Positions 54,648 through 63,442 are shown, counted from the stretch's first letter. The stretch is DNA of 64,000 nt from Rhodobacterales bacterium (GCA_002748265.1 PDRY01000016.1:1-64000); one strand, 5' to 3'. The notes: generated from the sequence alone by a model not told the origin. Numbers and translations are program-made.

Positions 54648-55055
54648 ATGTTCACCCGCAGCCAGAAAGTGCTGTTCAAGCACTGTGACCCCGCCGGGAT
54701 CGTGTTCTACCCCCGCTATTTCGAGATGATCAACGACACCGTCGAAGCCTATTTCGAAGAGCGGCTCGACTACCCGTTTCACGAGCTCATCCCGGCCCAT
54801 GGCGTGCCCACCGTGGCCATCGACACGGAGTTTCACGCCCCCAGTCGCCACGGAGACGCGCTCGTGATCTCGCTGGTGGTGACGCGGGTGGGGCATAGCA
54901 GCGTGACCTTGAAGCAGCAGGCGCTGTGCGGGGCAGAGCCGCGCTTCACCACCACTTTGACGCTCGTTCATGTCGATCAGAGCGGCTCCCCACAGGCCTG
55001 GCCAGAGCCTGTGGTTTCGAAAATGCGACGCGATCAGGAAGGAACGGATCAATGA
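54648..55055 (+). CDS. Acyl-CoA thioesterase, 4-hydroxybenzoyl-CoA type
   Basis: 135 residues. Hot-dog fold with the catalytic Asp in KHCDPAGIVFYPRYFEMIND, the signature of 4-hydroxybenzoyl-CoA thioesterases. It may release CoA from a dead-end aryl-CoA or recycle CoA. The stop overlaps the RidA start (ATGA). A second enzyme of this type is encoded at 60186-60611. Confidence 0.87.
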   Translation: MFTRSQKVLFKHCDPAGIVFYPRYFEMINDTVEAYFEERLDYPFHELIPAHGVPTVAIDTEFHAPSRHGDALVISLVVTRVGHSSVTLKQQALCGAEPRFTTTLTLVHVDQSGSPQAWPEPVVSKMRRDQEGTDQ

Positions 55056-55450
55056 GCAACACGATCATTCACCCCGAAGGATGGGCCCCGGCAAAGGGCT
55101 ATGCCAATGGCGTTCTGACCGCGGGCGGCACGCTCTATGTCGGCGGCCAGATCGGCTGGACCGCCGATCAGGTGTTCGAAGCCCATGACTTCATCGGCCA
55201 GATGCGCCAGACCCTGCAAAACATCCTTGCGGTGGTCGAAGCGGCGGGCGGCAGCGCCGCCGATATCACTCGGCTCACCTGGTACGTCACCGACAAGAAG
55301 GAATACCTCGCCGCGCAGCGCGAGGTCGGGCAGGTCTACCGTGAGGTGCTGGGGCGCAATTTCCCGGCGATGACTATGGTCGTGGTCTCTGCGCTCGTCG
55401 AAGACGAGGCCCTGCTCGAGATCGAAGCCACGGCCCAGATCACATCATGA
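55052..55450 (+). CDS. RidA-family imine/enamine deaminase
   Basis: 132 residues. YjgF/RidA/UK114 family, with YVGGQIGWTADQVFEAHDF, VDRLTWYVTD-like TRLTWYVTDKKEY and FPAMTMVVVSALVEDEALLEIEA at the end. RidA proteins hydrolyse reactive imines to keto acids and ammonia. Next to a 2-aminobenzoyl-CoA reductase this makes sense: the amino group of the dearomatised ring must leave as ammonia. That task is inferred. Confidence 0.85.
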   Translation: MSNTIIHPEGWAPAKGYANGVLTAGGTLYVGGQIGWTADQVFEAHDFIGQMRQTLQNILAVVEAAGGSAADITRLTWYVTDKKEYLAAQREVGQVYREVLGRNFPAMTMVVVSALVEDEALLEIEATAQITS

Positions 55451-57495
55451 GCCCGGTTTCGGTTCAGCGCGAGGGCGATCTGGCGATCGTCACCATCGAC
55501 AGCCCGCCCGTGAACGCGACCTCGCGCGCGGTGCGTCAGGGGCTGTGGGACGCCGTGGCCGAGGTGCAGGGCGCGCGGGTTGCCATCCTGACCTGCGCCG
55601 GGCGGACCTGGATCGCCGGGGGGGATATGTCGGAGTTCGACGGCCCGGCGCTTGAGCCCCATCTGCCTGATGTCGTGAATGCCATCGAGGAGAGCGAGAC
55701 GCCCTTCATCGCCGCGCTGCACGGCACGGTTCTGGGCGGCGGGTTCGAAGTGGCCATGGCCTGTGCCTGGCGCATCGCGGATCGCGCAACGCGGTTCGGC
55801 TTGCCCGAAGTCCATGTCGGCATCATCCCCGGCGCCGGGGGCTCGCAACGCGCGCCCCGTCTGGTCGGAATGGACGCAGCGATTGAGCTGGCCTGCGAGG
55901 GCAAGCAACTGGGCGCCGCGCGGATCGCGGAGCTGGGCGGCGTGGATCTTCTGGCGGATGGCGATGTGTTGGAGGCCGCGCGCCGCTTCGCCGCCGATCT
56001 GCCCGCGCGCCCGGTCCCGGTCAGCGCGCGCGATTGCGCCGCGCTTGCCACCGATGCGTTCGCGAAGCAGCAGTCCCGGCTGACCAAATCTGGCAAAGGG
56101 CAGGGATCCCCCCTCGCCAATTTAGAGGCGCTGCAATGGGCGGCTTTGCCGTTCGCAGACGGCGCGGCCAAGGAACGCGCCCGCCATCTTAAGATGCGGG
56201 TTGCCCCCGAAAGCCGCGCGCTGCGCCATGTGTTCTTCGCCGAGCGCGCAGCGGCAAAGCCCGCCGCGATCCAGGGCGCGGCACCGCGACCCAGCGACCG
56301 CATTGCCATCGTGGGCGGCGGGCTGATGGGCGCCGGGATCGCCACGGCGGCGCTCTCTGCCGGGCGGCAGGTGACCTTGATCGAGCGGGATGCCGAGGCC
56401 GCGCGCGCCGCACAGGACCGCGTTGCGGGGCTGATCGACGGCGCGGTTGCGCGGGGCAAGCTGAGCGAGGCACAGCGCGACGCACAGCTTTCGGCGCTGA
56501 CATGCACGGGCAGCTATGACGATGCGCGTGAGGCCCAGATCGCCATTGAGGCGGTGTTCGAAGATCTCGACGTGAAGCGTCAGGTCTTTGCGGAGCTGGT
56601 CAAAGTTGTCTCCCCGGACGCAATCCTTGCGACAAATACGTCCTATATTGATCCGGTCGATATCTCCGCCGGGATCGAAGGGCAGGAGCGCTGCATCGGG
56701 ATGCACTTCTTTTCCCCGGCGCATATCATGAAGCTGCTGGAGGTGGTGCGGATGCCCGCCACGGCGCCCGACGTGATCGCCACCGCGTTCGCCTTTGGCA
56801 AAGCACTGCGGAAAGTGTCGGTCCTGTCGGGGATCTGCGACGGGTTCATCGGCAATCGGATGCTGACAGCCTATCGACGCGGGGCGGAATACCTTCTGGC
56901 CGATGGCGCCGCGCCTCAGCAGGTGGATCGGGCCATGCGCGCGGCGGGCCTGCCCATGGGGCCGTTTGAGCTTCAGGATCTGACCGGCTTGCAAATTGCC
57001 TGGGCCAACCGCAAGCGGCAGGCCGAGACCCGCCCGGAGCAAGAGCGCTATGTCACCATTTCGGACACACTGTGCGAGATGGGGCGGCTGGGCCAGCGGA
57101 GTGGCAAGGGCTGGTATCGCTACGAAGAGGGCAGCCGCAGCCCGATCCCCGATCCGGAGGTCGAAGCGGTGATCGTGGATTATTCTGCCCGCAACGGGTT
57201 GGAGTGCCGCAGCTTCACCGATGAAGAGATCGCAGACCGTCTGCTGGCGGTTCTGGCCAATGAAGGCGCCCGGATCGTCGAGGAGGGCATCGCGGAGGAC
57301 GATGCCGCCGTCGATGTGGTCAAGATCCACGGCTACGGTTTCCCCCGTTGGCGGGGCGGCCCCATGCATCTGGCCGCGCAGACCGGCTGGGCTCAGGTGG
57401 CGCGCGCCATGCACGACATGGAGGCCGACAGCCCCGGAAGCTGGATCCTGGCCGACCGGCTCAAAGCGACAGACGCACAGGGAGAACAGGGATGA
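55447..57495 (+). CDS. FadJ-like enoyl-CoA hydratase/3-hydroxyacyl-CoA dehydrogenase fusion
   Basis: 682 residues. The N-terminal crotonase domain (1-190) has [18 protein letters not shown] linker leads to the NAD-binding domain starting with [19 protein letters not shown] near residue 283, with [14 protein letters not shown]. Two 3HCDH C-terminal domains follow (from about 480 and 590). It catalyses hydration and NAD oxidation in beta-oxidation-like degradation. It overlaps RidA and the lumazine synthase gene by 4 bp each. Confidence 0.9.
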   Translation: MSPVSVQREGDLAIVTIDSPPVNATSRAVRQGLWDAVAEVQGARVAILTCAGRTWIAGGDMSEFDGPALEPHLPDVVNAIEESETPFIAALHGTVLGGGFEVAMACAWRIADRATRFGLPEVHVGIIPGAGGSQRAPRLVGMDAAIELACEGKQLGAARIAELGGVDLLADGDVLEAARRFAADLPARPVPVSARDCAALATDAFAKQQSRLTKSGKGQGSPLANLEALQWAALPFADGAAKERARHLKMRVAPESRALRHVFFAERAAAKPAAIQGAAPRPSDRIAIVGGGLMGAGIATAALSAGRQVTLIERDAEAARAAQDRVAGLIDGAVARGKLSEAQRDAQLSALTCTGSYDDAREAQIAIEAVFEDLDVKRQVFAELVKVVSPDAILATNTSYIDPVDISAGIEGQERCIGMHFFSPAHIMKLLEVVRMPATAPDVIATAFAFGKALRKVSVLSGICDGFIGNRMLTAYRRGAEYLLADGAAPQQVDRAMRAAGLPMGPFELQDLTGLQIAWANRKRQAETRPEQERYVTISDTLCEMGRLGQRSGKGWYRYEEGSRSPIPDPEVEAVIVDYSARNGLECRSFTDEEIADRLLAVLANEGARIVEEGIAEDDAAVDVVKIHGYGFPRWRGGPMHLAAQTGWAQVARAMHDMEADSPGSWILADRLKATDAQGEQG

Positions 57496-57905
57496 GTTTT
57501 AAGGTCGCCTTCGTGAAGGCCCGCTGGCACGCCGATATCGTGGACCGGGCGTATGACGGGTTCACCGATGCCTTCGGCAGCGAAGATGTCGATGTTTTCG
57601 ATGTGCCGGGCGCGTTCGAGCTGCCGCTTTTTGCGCAAAAATTGGCCACCAGCGGGCGCTATGACGCGGTGGTCTGCGCGGCGTTCGTGGTGGATGGCGG
57701 GATCTACCGCCACGATTTCGTGGCGTCGGCAGTGGTCGATGGGTTGATGCGCGTCGGGCTCGATACCGGTGTACCGGTGCTGTCGGTCTCTTTGACGCCG
57801 CATCATTACCAGGAAACCCCGCATCACAACGCGATCTATGAGCAACATTTCGTCACCAAGGGGGCGGAAGCGGCAGAGGCCGTGAAGATGCTCGCGGCGA
57901 TCTGA
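57492..57905 (+). CDS. ribH2: Lumazine synthase, RibH2 (type II) like
   Basis: 137 residues. It has the lumazine synthase signature [22 protein letters not shown] and the RibH2-type loop [20 protein letters not shown] with [12 protein letters not shown], as in Brucella RibH2. The family makes 6,7-dimethyl-8-ribityllumazine, the precursor of riboflavin. It is the last gene of the operon, coupled by ATGA. The location next to three flavin enzymes suggests a supply of flavin for them, but a moonlighting role is possible. The housekeeping ribH is expected elsewhere. Confidence 0.85.
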   Translation: MSFKVAFVKARWHADIVDRAYDGFTDAFGSEDVDVFDVPGAFELPLFAQKLATSGRYDAVVCAAFVVDGGIYRHDFVASAVVDGLMRVGLDTGVPVLSVSLTPHHYQETPHHNAIYEQHFVTKGAEAAEAVKMLAAI

Positions 57906-57922
57906 CGGCGCTAAGTGCTGCG

Positions 57923-57951
57923 AAACGGCCCGGGATGTTCCCGGGCCGTTT
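57923..57951. terminator. Bidirectional terminator of the operon and the flavin reductase
   Basis: A 13-bp perfect stem (AAACGGCCCGGGA/TCCCGGGCCGTTT) with a 3-base loop sits between convergent stops at 57905 and 57958. On the rightward strand the stem is followed by TTGCGTTTCT. Confidence 0.9.
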
Positions 57952-57957
57952 GCGTTT

Positions 57958-58449
57958 CTAGTCGCGCAGGGGCTTGAAGCCGCCCTTCCAGTAGGTCAGC
58001 GCGCCCGCGCCATCGTTCTCGCGGATGCCGATCACCCGGCCGATCACGATGGAATGGGTGGCGCGGTCGATCATCTCTTCGACCTTGCAGTCAAAAGCGA
58101 CCGGCGCGCCCGCCAGCAGATAGGTGCCCGAGGGCTGGATGTCCCACTCTGCATCGGCATAGCGATCTGCGCCCTTCACCCCGCCAAAGCCCGCGAAATT
58201 CTCCGCGACCTTCTGATGATCGGCGCCGAGCGATGACCACCCGAACGTACGGTGCTTGTCCAGAATCGGCCAGCTGGACGATCCGCGATTGACGCAGGCC
58301 AGCAGCAGGGGGGGCTCCGCGCTCAGCGAAATCGCCGAAGTGACGATCAGGCCCGAGCGCGCATCCCCTTCGCCCACGGTGATCACCGAGCAGTTGCCCA
58401 CCAACGCGCGCATGGCGTTGGTGAACTCTTTGGGCTGAACATCGCCCAT
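57958..58449 (-). CDS. Flavin reductase (HpaC/RutF type)
   Basis: 163 residues. Flavin-reductase-like FMN-binding fold with SGLIVTSAISLSAEPPLLLACVN and SIVIGRVIGI. It supplies reduced FMN from NADH or NADPH to a partner monooxygenase. The partner is the LLM-type gene 3 bp upstream, so the pair is a two-component flavin monooxygenase. Confidence 0.9.
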   Translation of the reverse strand: MGDVQPKEFTNAMRALVGNCSVITVGEGDARSGLIVTSAISLSAEPPLLLACVNRGSSSWPILDKHRTFGWSSLGADHQKVAENFAGFGGVKGADRYADAEWDIQPSGTYLLAGAPVAFDCKVEEMIDRATHSIVIGRVIGIRENDGAGALTYWKGGFKPLRD

Positions 58450-58452
58450 CGC

Positions 58453-59544
58453 TTAGCGGATCCCGGCTTCGGCCAGCAGCGGAAGCACATTGTCGCGGAA
58501 ATAGGGGAATTCCTCGACATAGTCGAAGAAGCTGAGCGTGGTTCCTGCGAACCCGGTCTCGTGCAGCTTGATGATCCCGTCCGCAACCTGGCGCGGCGTG
58601 CCGACCAGCGGGAAGCCCCCATGGCCCATGGCAAAGAGGTTCTTGATCTGCGCCAGAAGGTCATGCGGGAAGCTGTGCGCATGGGCAAATTGCAGGTTCA
58701 CCAGGTTGTCCACGGCTTCCCAGTCGGCCCATTCGCCCATCAGCTTGTCGCGCAGGGCGGTGGCCTCTTCTTCGGTCTCGCGGCAAATGACGTGGCTGAA
58801 GGTCAGCACGCCCACGTCGCGGCCCTTGGATTTGGCCAGGTCCTTAAGCTCTTTGATCTCGTCGACAGAGCGTTCCAGGTCGATCGCCGGGGTGAAGAGG
58901 TAATCCGCATTGTCCGTGGCAAAGGCACGCCCGATCTCGGAGCCGGCGGCGTTGAGGATCGGCGGGCGGCCGTTGATCGGCTTGGGATCGCCATGCACGT
59001 GCTTGAGGTTGAAGTTCTCACCCTCCCAGTCGAAGTATTCTTCCGACGTCCAGAGCTTGTCGATGATGTCGACCCATTCCTGCGCATAGCCATAGCGCGT
59101 CTCGTGGTCGTCCGGCAGGGTCAGGCCAAGCGCTTCGTATTCCGGCTTGTTCCAGCCCGCGACGATGTTCAGACCCGCGCGGCCTTTGCCGACCTGGTCC
59201 ATGGTCGCGATCTGCTTGGCGACGACGACCGGGTGGTTGGCCGTGGTGTGCACCGTCGCGAACACGGTCAGGTTCTCGGTCGAGGCGAGCATCGCTGTCG
59301 CCCAGGTGATGGTTTCCAGAACGCCGCCGTGGAAATCGGTTTCTCCTCCGTAGCCGATCCAGCGGGCGATGGGCAGCATGAAGTCGATGCCAGCTTCGTC
59401 CAGCATCTTGCCCAGCTTAAGATTGTTGTCCCACGAGTTGACCCAGCGGTCGGGCGATTTCGTCACCGTCATGCCCGATGAGCAGTTGGTCGAGAAGGTC
59501 CCCAGCTTGAAGCCTTCCTTTTGTTTCATGAGGTTTGTCGACAT
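58453..59544 (-). CDS. LLM-class flavin-dependent monooxygenase
   Basis: 363 residues. Luciferase-like fold close to the RutA/pyrimidine monooxygenase branch: FMLPIARWIGYGG, VAKQIATMDQVGKGRAGLNIVAGWNKPEY and PPILNAAGSEIGRAFATD. GGGAGGAACAA precedes the ATG at 59544. Enzymes of this branch insert oxygen into heterocyclic rings or amides next to nitrogen. In this cluster the candidate substrates are indolic or oxindolic compounds. The substrate is inference from context. Confidence 0.9.
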   Translation of the reverse strand: MSTNLMKQKEGFKLGTFSTNCSSGMTVTKSPDRWVNSWDNNLKLGKMLDEAGIDFMLPIARWIGYGGETDFHGGVLETITWATAMLASTENLTVFATVHTTANHPVVVAKQIATMDQVGKGRAGLNIVAGWNKPEYEALGLTLPDDHETRYGYAQEWVDIIDKLWTSEEYFDWEGENFNLKHVHGDPKPINGRPPILNAAGSEIGRAFATDNADYLFTPAIDLERSVDEIKELKDLAKSKGRDVGVLTFSHVICRETEEEATALRDKLMGEWADWEAVDNLVNLQFAHAHSFPHDLLAQIKNLFAMGHGGFPLVGTPRQVADGIIKLHETGFAGTTLSFFDYVEEFPYFRDNVLPLLAEAGIR

Positions 59545-59568
59545 TTGTTCCTCCCAGTAAAATGTCAT

Positions 59569-59585
59569 AAGCTAAAATTTAGCTT
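59569..59585. promoter_or_regulatory. 17-bp palindrome ahead of the LLM monooxygenase gene
   Basis: AAGCTAAA and TTTAGCTT flank a single central base, a perfect 8-bp dyad. It lies in the 98-bp spacer between the leftward monooxygenase unit and the rightward MarR-type gene, 24 bp upstream of the former, so it is a candidate operator for that regulator. Confidence 0.72.
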
Positions 59586-59642
59586 TTAAAGTCTATTCGT
59601 AGAACCCGTTGCGTCAACGAAAATCTTGGCTAAATTGGCCCG

Positions 59643-60179
59643 GTGACATCGGATCAGAATAATGACGGCAGCAAGCTCGACTATCGCTGGCACCTGTCGG
59701 AAAGCGACGCAGAGGTGACCTGCACGGAGCTGGAATTCGCTTTGATGCGCTGTTTCGAGGCGTTCGGGCGATGGCAGGGGGAATGCCTGGCGTCGGTCAG
59801 CGATTTCGCGGGGTCAGGCCCCGAAAATGCGCTTCTTCACCTAGTGCGGATGAATGATCGCGGAAAGTCGATCAAGGAGCTCGCCCGGCTGACCAACCGC
59901 GACGACATCCCGAATATCCAGTATTCCATGCGCAAGCTGCTCGCCGCCGAGTTGGTCCAAAAGAAAGGGTCGGGCCGGACCGGGGTGACCTATGAGGTCA
60001 CCGACAAGGGGCGGCAGGTGACGGATGATTATTCCGAGCTGCGCAAGCGGCTTCTGATCGAGCAGATCCGCAGCCTCCCGCGGTTTGAGACCCGCCTGGC
60101 TGAAGCCGGGCGCAGCCTCAATATCCTGGCGGGCATCTACGAGGAAATCGCGCGGGTGACCGCCACGCACCGCCGCTAA
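59643..60179 (+). CDS. MarR-like winged-helix regulator of the LLM monooxygenase unit
   Basis: 178 residues from a GTG at 59643. The winged helix is around 80-135, with KSIKELARLTNRDDIPNIQYSMRKLLAAELVQKKG and the wing RTGVTYEVTDKGRQV. The N-terminal 50 residues are longer than in usual MarR proteins. No strong ribosome-binding site is seen. It is divergent from the monooxygenase and reductase, with a palindrome between. It may also act on the downstream thiolase operon. Confidence 0.8.
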   Translation: MTSDQNNDGSKLDYRWHLSESDAEVTCTELEFALMRCFEAFGRWQGECLASVSDFAGSGPENALLHLVRMNDRGKSIKELARLTNRDDIPNIQYSMRKLLAAELVQKKGSGRTGVTYEVTDKGRQVTDDYSELRKRLLIEQIRSLPRFETRLAEAGRSLNILAGIYEEIARVTATHRR

Positions 60180-60185
60180 GCCGCG

Positions 60186-60611
60186 TCAGGCCTCGGGCTG
60201 GGCCACGCAGATCGCGTCGAGCGCCGCTTTCACATCGTCCGGCCATGGGATCGAACAGTGCTTGTCCAGATCGCTGGCCGCCAGAACCTGCGTGCTTTCC
60301 CACCGCTTTTCGCCCTTGCAGCTGATGAGATGGTGCATCGTCACCGACGACCGCCCGACCTTGCGGACCTCAACGGCGAATTCCAGCTCTTCGCCAAAAA
60401 AGGACGGTTTGGAAAAATCGCAGGACAGGTGCACCGTCGGCGTGCCCCAGCGGTGCTTCCAGATGATCTCGTGCCACGGGTAGCCCAGATGCAGCCAGAA
60501 CTCTTCGTTCACGCCATTGAGGATGTTGAGGTAGGACGGGAAATAGGCCGTGCCCGAGATGTCGCAATCCCCGAAATTGAGCATCCGGGTGGTCTTGAAG
60601 GGAATGTCCAT
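60186..60611 (-). CDS. Acyl-CoA thioesterase, 4-hydroxybenzoyl-CoA type (second copy)
   Basis: 141 residues. Hot-dog fold with the catalytic Asp in LNFGDCDISGTAYFPSYLN. It is distinct in sequence from the copy at 54648-55055, with a Gly-Asp-Cys-Asp start and aromatic-rich EEFWLHLGYPWHEIIWKH. It is the last gene of the leftward thiolase-cyclase unit (76 bp after the SDR) and is convergent with the MarR-type gene. Confidence 0.85.
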   Translation of the reverse strand: MDIPFKTTRMLNFGDCDISGTAYFPSYLNILNGVNEEFWLHLGYPWHEIIWKHRWGTPTVHLSCDFSKPSFFGEELEFAVEVRKVGRSSVTMHHLISCKGEKRWESTQVLAASDLDKHCSIPWPDDVKAALDAICVAQPEA

Positions 60612-60687
60612 GGGGCACCTTTTCGATCTACGCGTGTCCCCCCGCTCTGCCTGCCGGGCCGCGGCGCGTCAACGCCCGCGGCACCGC

Positions 60688-61413
60688 TTACAAGCTGAGC
60701 GTGCCGACGCTGGCGCCGCCGCAGACATAGAGCGTCTGGCCCGTCACGAACCCGTTTTCCGGGTCGCAAAAGAACAAAAATGCGTTGGAGATGTCGCGCG
60801 GCGTGCCCAGCCGCCCCACCGGCAGCGCCTTGGCCAGGGTGGCCTCGCGCTCTGATCCCTTCGGGACGATCCCCCAGAAATTGTCCGTCTGGACCGGCCC
60901 CGGCGCGACCACGTTGACGGTGATCCCGTGCGGGGCGAGCTCCAGAGCCCAGGTCCGCGCCATCCCGATCATCCCGGCCTTAGAAGCCGAATAGGCCGTG
61001 CGCGTCGGCACGCCCAGAGCCGCGCGCGAGCCGTTGAACAGCACTCGCCCAAAGCCGCGCGCCTTCATCCCGGGCAAAAACGCCTGCATCAGGCTGAGCG
61101 CGGAGCCCAGGTGCAATTGCGCCAGCCCCGTGATGTCGGAGGGCGTCGCGTCTTCCAGAAGGTTGGGCCAGATCATCCCGGCATTTTGCACGAAATGGGT
61201 CACGTCATGCTCGGCCGCGATGGCGCGGGCTGTGCTGGTGACAGAGCCCTCATCCAGCAGATCGCAGGAGATCTGGATCAGCTCCTCGGGCGCGTCCTTC
61301 CCCGTGCCGCGGGCCAGCGACAGGACGGTATATCCCTTGTCCAGCAATCGGGTGGCGAGATCGAGCCCGATCCCCTTGCTGCCTCCGGTGATGACGGCGG
61401 TGTAGGTGCTCAT
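60688..61413 (-). CDS. Short-chain dehydrogenase next to the second cyclase
   Basis: 241 residues. The Rossmann motif TGGSKGIG, NAG segment VQNAGMIWPN, Ser in LFNGSRAALG, and catalytic YSASKAGM are complete. The start overlaps the cyclase stop (ATGA). Beside an isatin-hydrolase-like enzyme, an alcohol dehydrogenase making isatin from dioxindole would be expected. This is a hypothesis from known indoleacetate chemistry in Bradyrhizobium. Confidence 0.85.
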   Translation of the reverse strand: MSTYTAVITGGSKGIGLDLATRLLDKGYTVLSLARGTGKDAPEELIQISCDLLDEGSVTSTARAIAAEHDVTHFVQNAGMIWPNLLEDATPSDITGLAQLHLGSALSLMQAFLPGMKARGFGRVLFNGSRAALGVPTRTAYSASKAGMIGMARTWALELAPHGITVNVVAPGPVQTDNFWGIVPKGSEREATLAKALPVGRLGTPRDISNAFLFFCDPENGFVTGQTLYVCGGASVGTLSL

Positions 61414-62189
61414 GTCTGGTCCTCGATCATGGCCAGAACGCGCAGCGGGCTGCCGGTGCCGTTCTTGATCTTCAGGGGCGCCGCCAGAAGGAAAGCGCCG
61501 GTGGCGGGCAGTTGATCCAGATTGCAAAGGCATTGCAGCCCGTATTTCCCTGCGCCGTGCAGAATGAAATGCGCGGGATAGGGCGGGGTGTAATGCGCCC
61601 CTTGTCCGGCATCCGTGCCCACGGTTTCGGTCCCGAAACCGCGAATGCCGCGATCCTCGACCAGCAGGCGGATAGCCTCCGGCGTGGGGCCGGGCGAATG
61701 CGGGCCATCATCGCGCATGTTCAGATAGGCCGCGCCCGATCGTTTGGACCAATCGGTGCGCATCAGCACCCAGGCGTCTTCGGGAATGCGGCCATGCTCG
61801 GCCTCCCAGGCGGCGATGATCTCGGGGGTCAGCTCGAAATCGTCGTCGCGCGCGGCGCCGTCGGAGCAGTCGATGACCACCACCGACCCGGTGAACATAT
61901 GCGCCGGGATCTCATCGACCGCCCCATGGGGCACATCGCGCCCCGAGATCCAGTGGCAGGGCGCGTCGAAATGGGTGCCGGTGTGCTCCGACATGGAGAT
62001 ATTGTGCCATTTCCAGGCGGGCCCACGATGGTCATAGGCGCTCACCTCTTCCATGCGGAACCGGGCGCATTGGCCGAATTCGGGCGGCAGGACGATGACG
62101 GGGAAATCGGGATCCAGCGTGTGCGTGAGGTCCACGACCTTCACCGTGCCGCTGGCCAGAGCACCGGCCAGTTGGTTCAGGATACTCAT
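61410..62189 (-). CDS. Cyclase-family metal hydrolase, isatin hydrolase/KynB-like (paralogue 2)
   Basis: 259 residues. The metal-binding signature EHTGTHFDAPCHW (H69, H73, D75, H79) is complete. It is similar along its length to the copy at 46890-47681 (for example RTDWSKR/RTDWDKR, DDGPHSPGPTPE/DETGPHSPGPTP and GTDAGQ), so the two are paralogues. It overlaps the DUF35-SDR gene upstream and the SDR downstream by 4 bp each. Isatin or an N-formyl aniline are likely substrate types. Confidence 0.83.
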   Translation of the reverse strand: MSILNQLAGALASGTVKVVDLTHTLDPDFPVIVLPPEFGQCARFRMEEVSAYDHRGPAWKWHNISMSEHTGTHFDAPCHWISGRDVPHGAVDEIPAHMFTGSVVVIDCSDGAARDDDFELTPEIIAAWEAEHGRIPEDAWVLMRTDWSKRSGAAYLNMRDDGPHSPGPTPEAIRLLVEDRGIRGFGTETVGTDAGQGAHYTPPYPAHFILHGAGKYGLQCLCNLDQLPATGAFLLAAPLKIKNGTGSPLRVLAMIEDQT

Positions 62190-63442
62190 GCGCCGTCTCC
62201 CCCGCCGGTCATTTCACGTTCAAGGATCTTCGGCCCGGCGCGGAACCGCTCGATCAGGTCCTTCGCCACATCGCCGCAATAGACGTCCTCCAGCCCATCG
62301 CGGAGCCCTTTGACCACGTCCCGCGCGAGCGCGGCGGGCGGCACCTTTGGCGGCGGCAGTGGCTGATGCCAGTCGTCATCGGTGGGGCCGACAAAGACGT
62401 TCATGACGCGCAGCCCGCTGCTTCGGAATTCGCCGCGCAGGGATTGGCTGAGCGACAGGGCCGCAGCGTTGGACGCCGAAAAGCAGCCATAGGCCGGATC
62501 CGGTAGCAAGGCATGGGCCGACAGGATGTTGACCCAGGCCACCGCGGCGTTGGTCCCGTCCGCCGTGCGGGCGCACATGCCGGGGCCGAACGCCTGCGCC
62601 AGCCGCATCAGGCCGAGATAGTTCACCTCCATCTCCTCGCGCGCGACCCCGCTGTCGCCGCGGCTCAGCGCGCCGCCGGGCCTGATGAGCCGAGCGTTAT
62701 TGACCATGATGTCGGTCTTGCCGCCGATCTCGCCCGCAAGCTCCCGCACGCTGGCGGTGTCGGTCACATCGAGCGGCAGAACTTCGACGCCTGGAATGTC
62801 CGCCAACGCGCCCTCGTTGGGATCTGGGCGCCAGGTTTCGGACAGGCCGACAAAGATCGTCGTCGCCCCGGCATCGGCAAGCCCCCGGGCGAGCGCGGGC
62901 GCATTGGGATTGCGCCCGTCGGTGATCAGGACGCGGCGGAATTTGGGATCAGAGCTCATGGCGCGCAACTGGGGATCGTCCTCCATATGAGGGGTGGCGG
63001 TTTCGGGCATGGCCAGCAAAACGCCCTGGCCCGAGCGGTCGAGCCGGTTTTGCATCACCACGCGCCCGCGCGGCGGGACATCGCCATGCACATGGCAGAT
63101 CACCACCGGCCCGGCATCCAGCTTCACCGATCCGGTGCGCCAGGGCGCGCGTTCGCGAAAGTAGAGATTGGTCGAGATCCGCACCTTGGTCTCCGCCAGA
63201 AGCGTGCCGCCCGGAGCAATGTCCTGCCAGGGCAGGGCGACCGACAAGCACTGGCAACAGGCATCGCGCGGCGGGTATTGCACGGTGCCGCAATCGGCAC
63301 AGACCTGCAGCATGAACCGCCCCTCGGCGGCGGCGGCGGTCAACCCTAGGGCGGCGCGGCTGCGCAAGCTGGGCGGGCTGGTCGGGCTGAGCGTCCGGCG
63401 CTGCGGGTTCTTCTTGGACGGCGGGGTCAGAGGCGTCGTCAT
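62186..63442 (-). CDS. DUF35 Zn-ribbon/OB-fold protein fused to a degenerate SDR
   Basis: 418 residues. Residues 40-150 form the DUF35 module: Zn ribbon C48-C51 and C62-C65, then an OB fold. Such proteins bind thiolases and acyl-CoA partners. Residues about 168-400 are an SDR-like domain, but the cofactor motif reads TDGRNPNA in place of TGxxxGIG, NNAG is NNAR, and YxxxK is F321-SAS-N325. The SDR part is therefore probably inactive and structural. It overlaps the thiolase stop by 4 bp, so thiolase and DUF35 subunit are made together. The exact partner complex is inferred. Confidence 0.82.
   Translation of the reverse strand: MTTPLTPPSKKNPQRRTLSPTSPPSLRSRAALGLTAAAAEGRFMLQVCADCGTVQYPPRDACCQCLSVALPWQDIAPGGTLLAETKVRISTNLYFRERAPWRTGSVKLDAGPVVICHVHGDVPPRGRVVMQNRLDRSGQGVLLAMPETATPHMEDDPQLRAMSSDPKFRRVLITDGRNPNAPALARGLADAGATTIFVGLSETWRPDPNEGALADIPGVEVLPLDVTDTASVRELAGEIGGKTDIMVNNARLIRPGGALSRGDSGVAREEMEVNYLGLMRLAQAFGPGMCARTADGTNAAVAWVNILSAHALLPDPAYGCFSASNAAALSLSQSLRGEFRSSGLRVMNVFVGPTDDDWHQPLPPPKVPPAALARDVVKGLRDGLEDVYCGDVAKDLIERFRAGPKILEREMTGGGDGA

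Noticed and set aside
52428-55052. 874-residue leftward open frame across four genes
   Set aside because: It is antisense to the MarR, hydratase, dehydrogenase and thioesterase genes, all of which have clear motifs; long antisense frames are expected at this GC.
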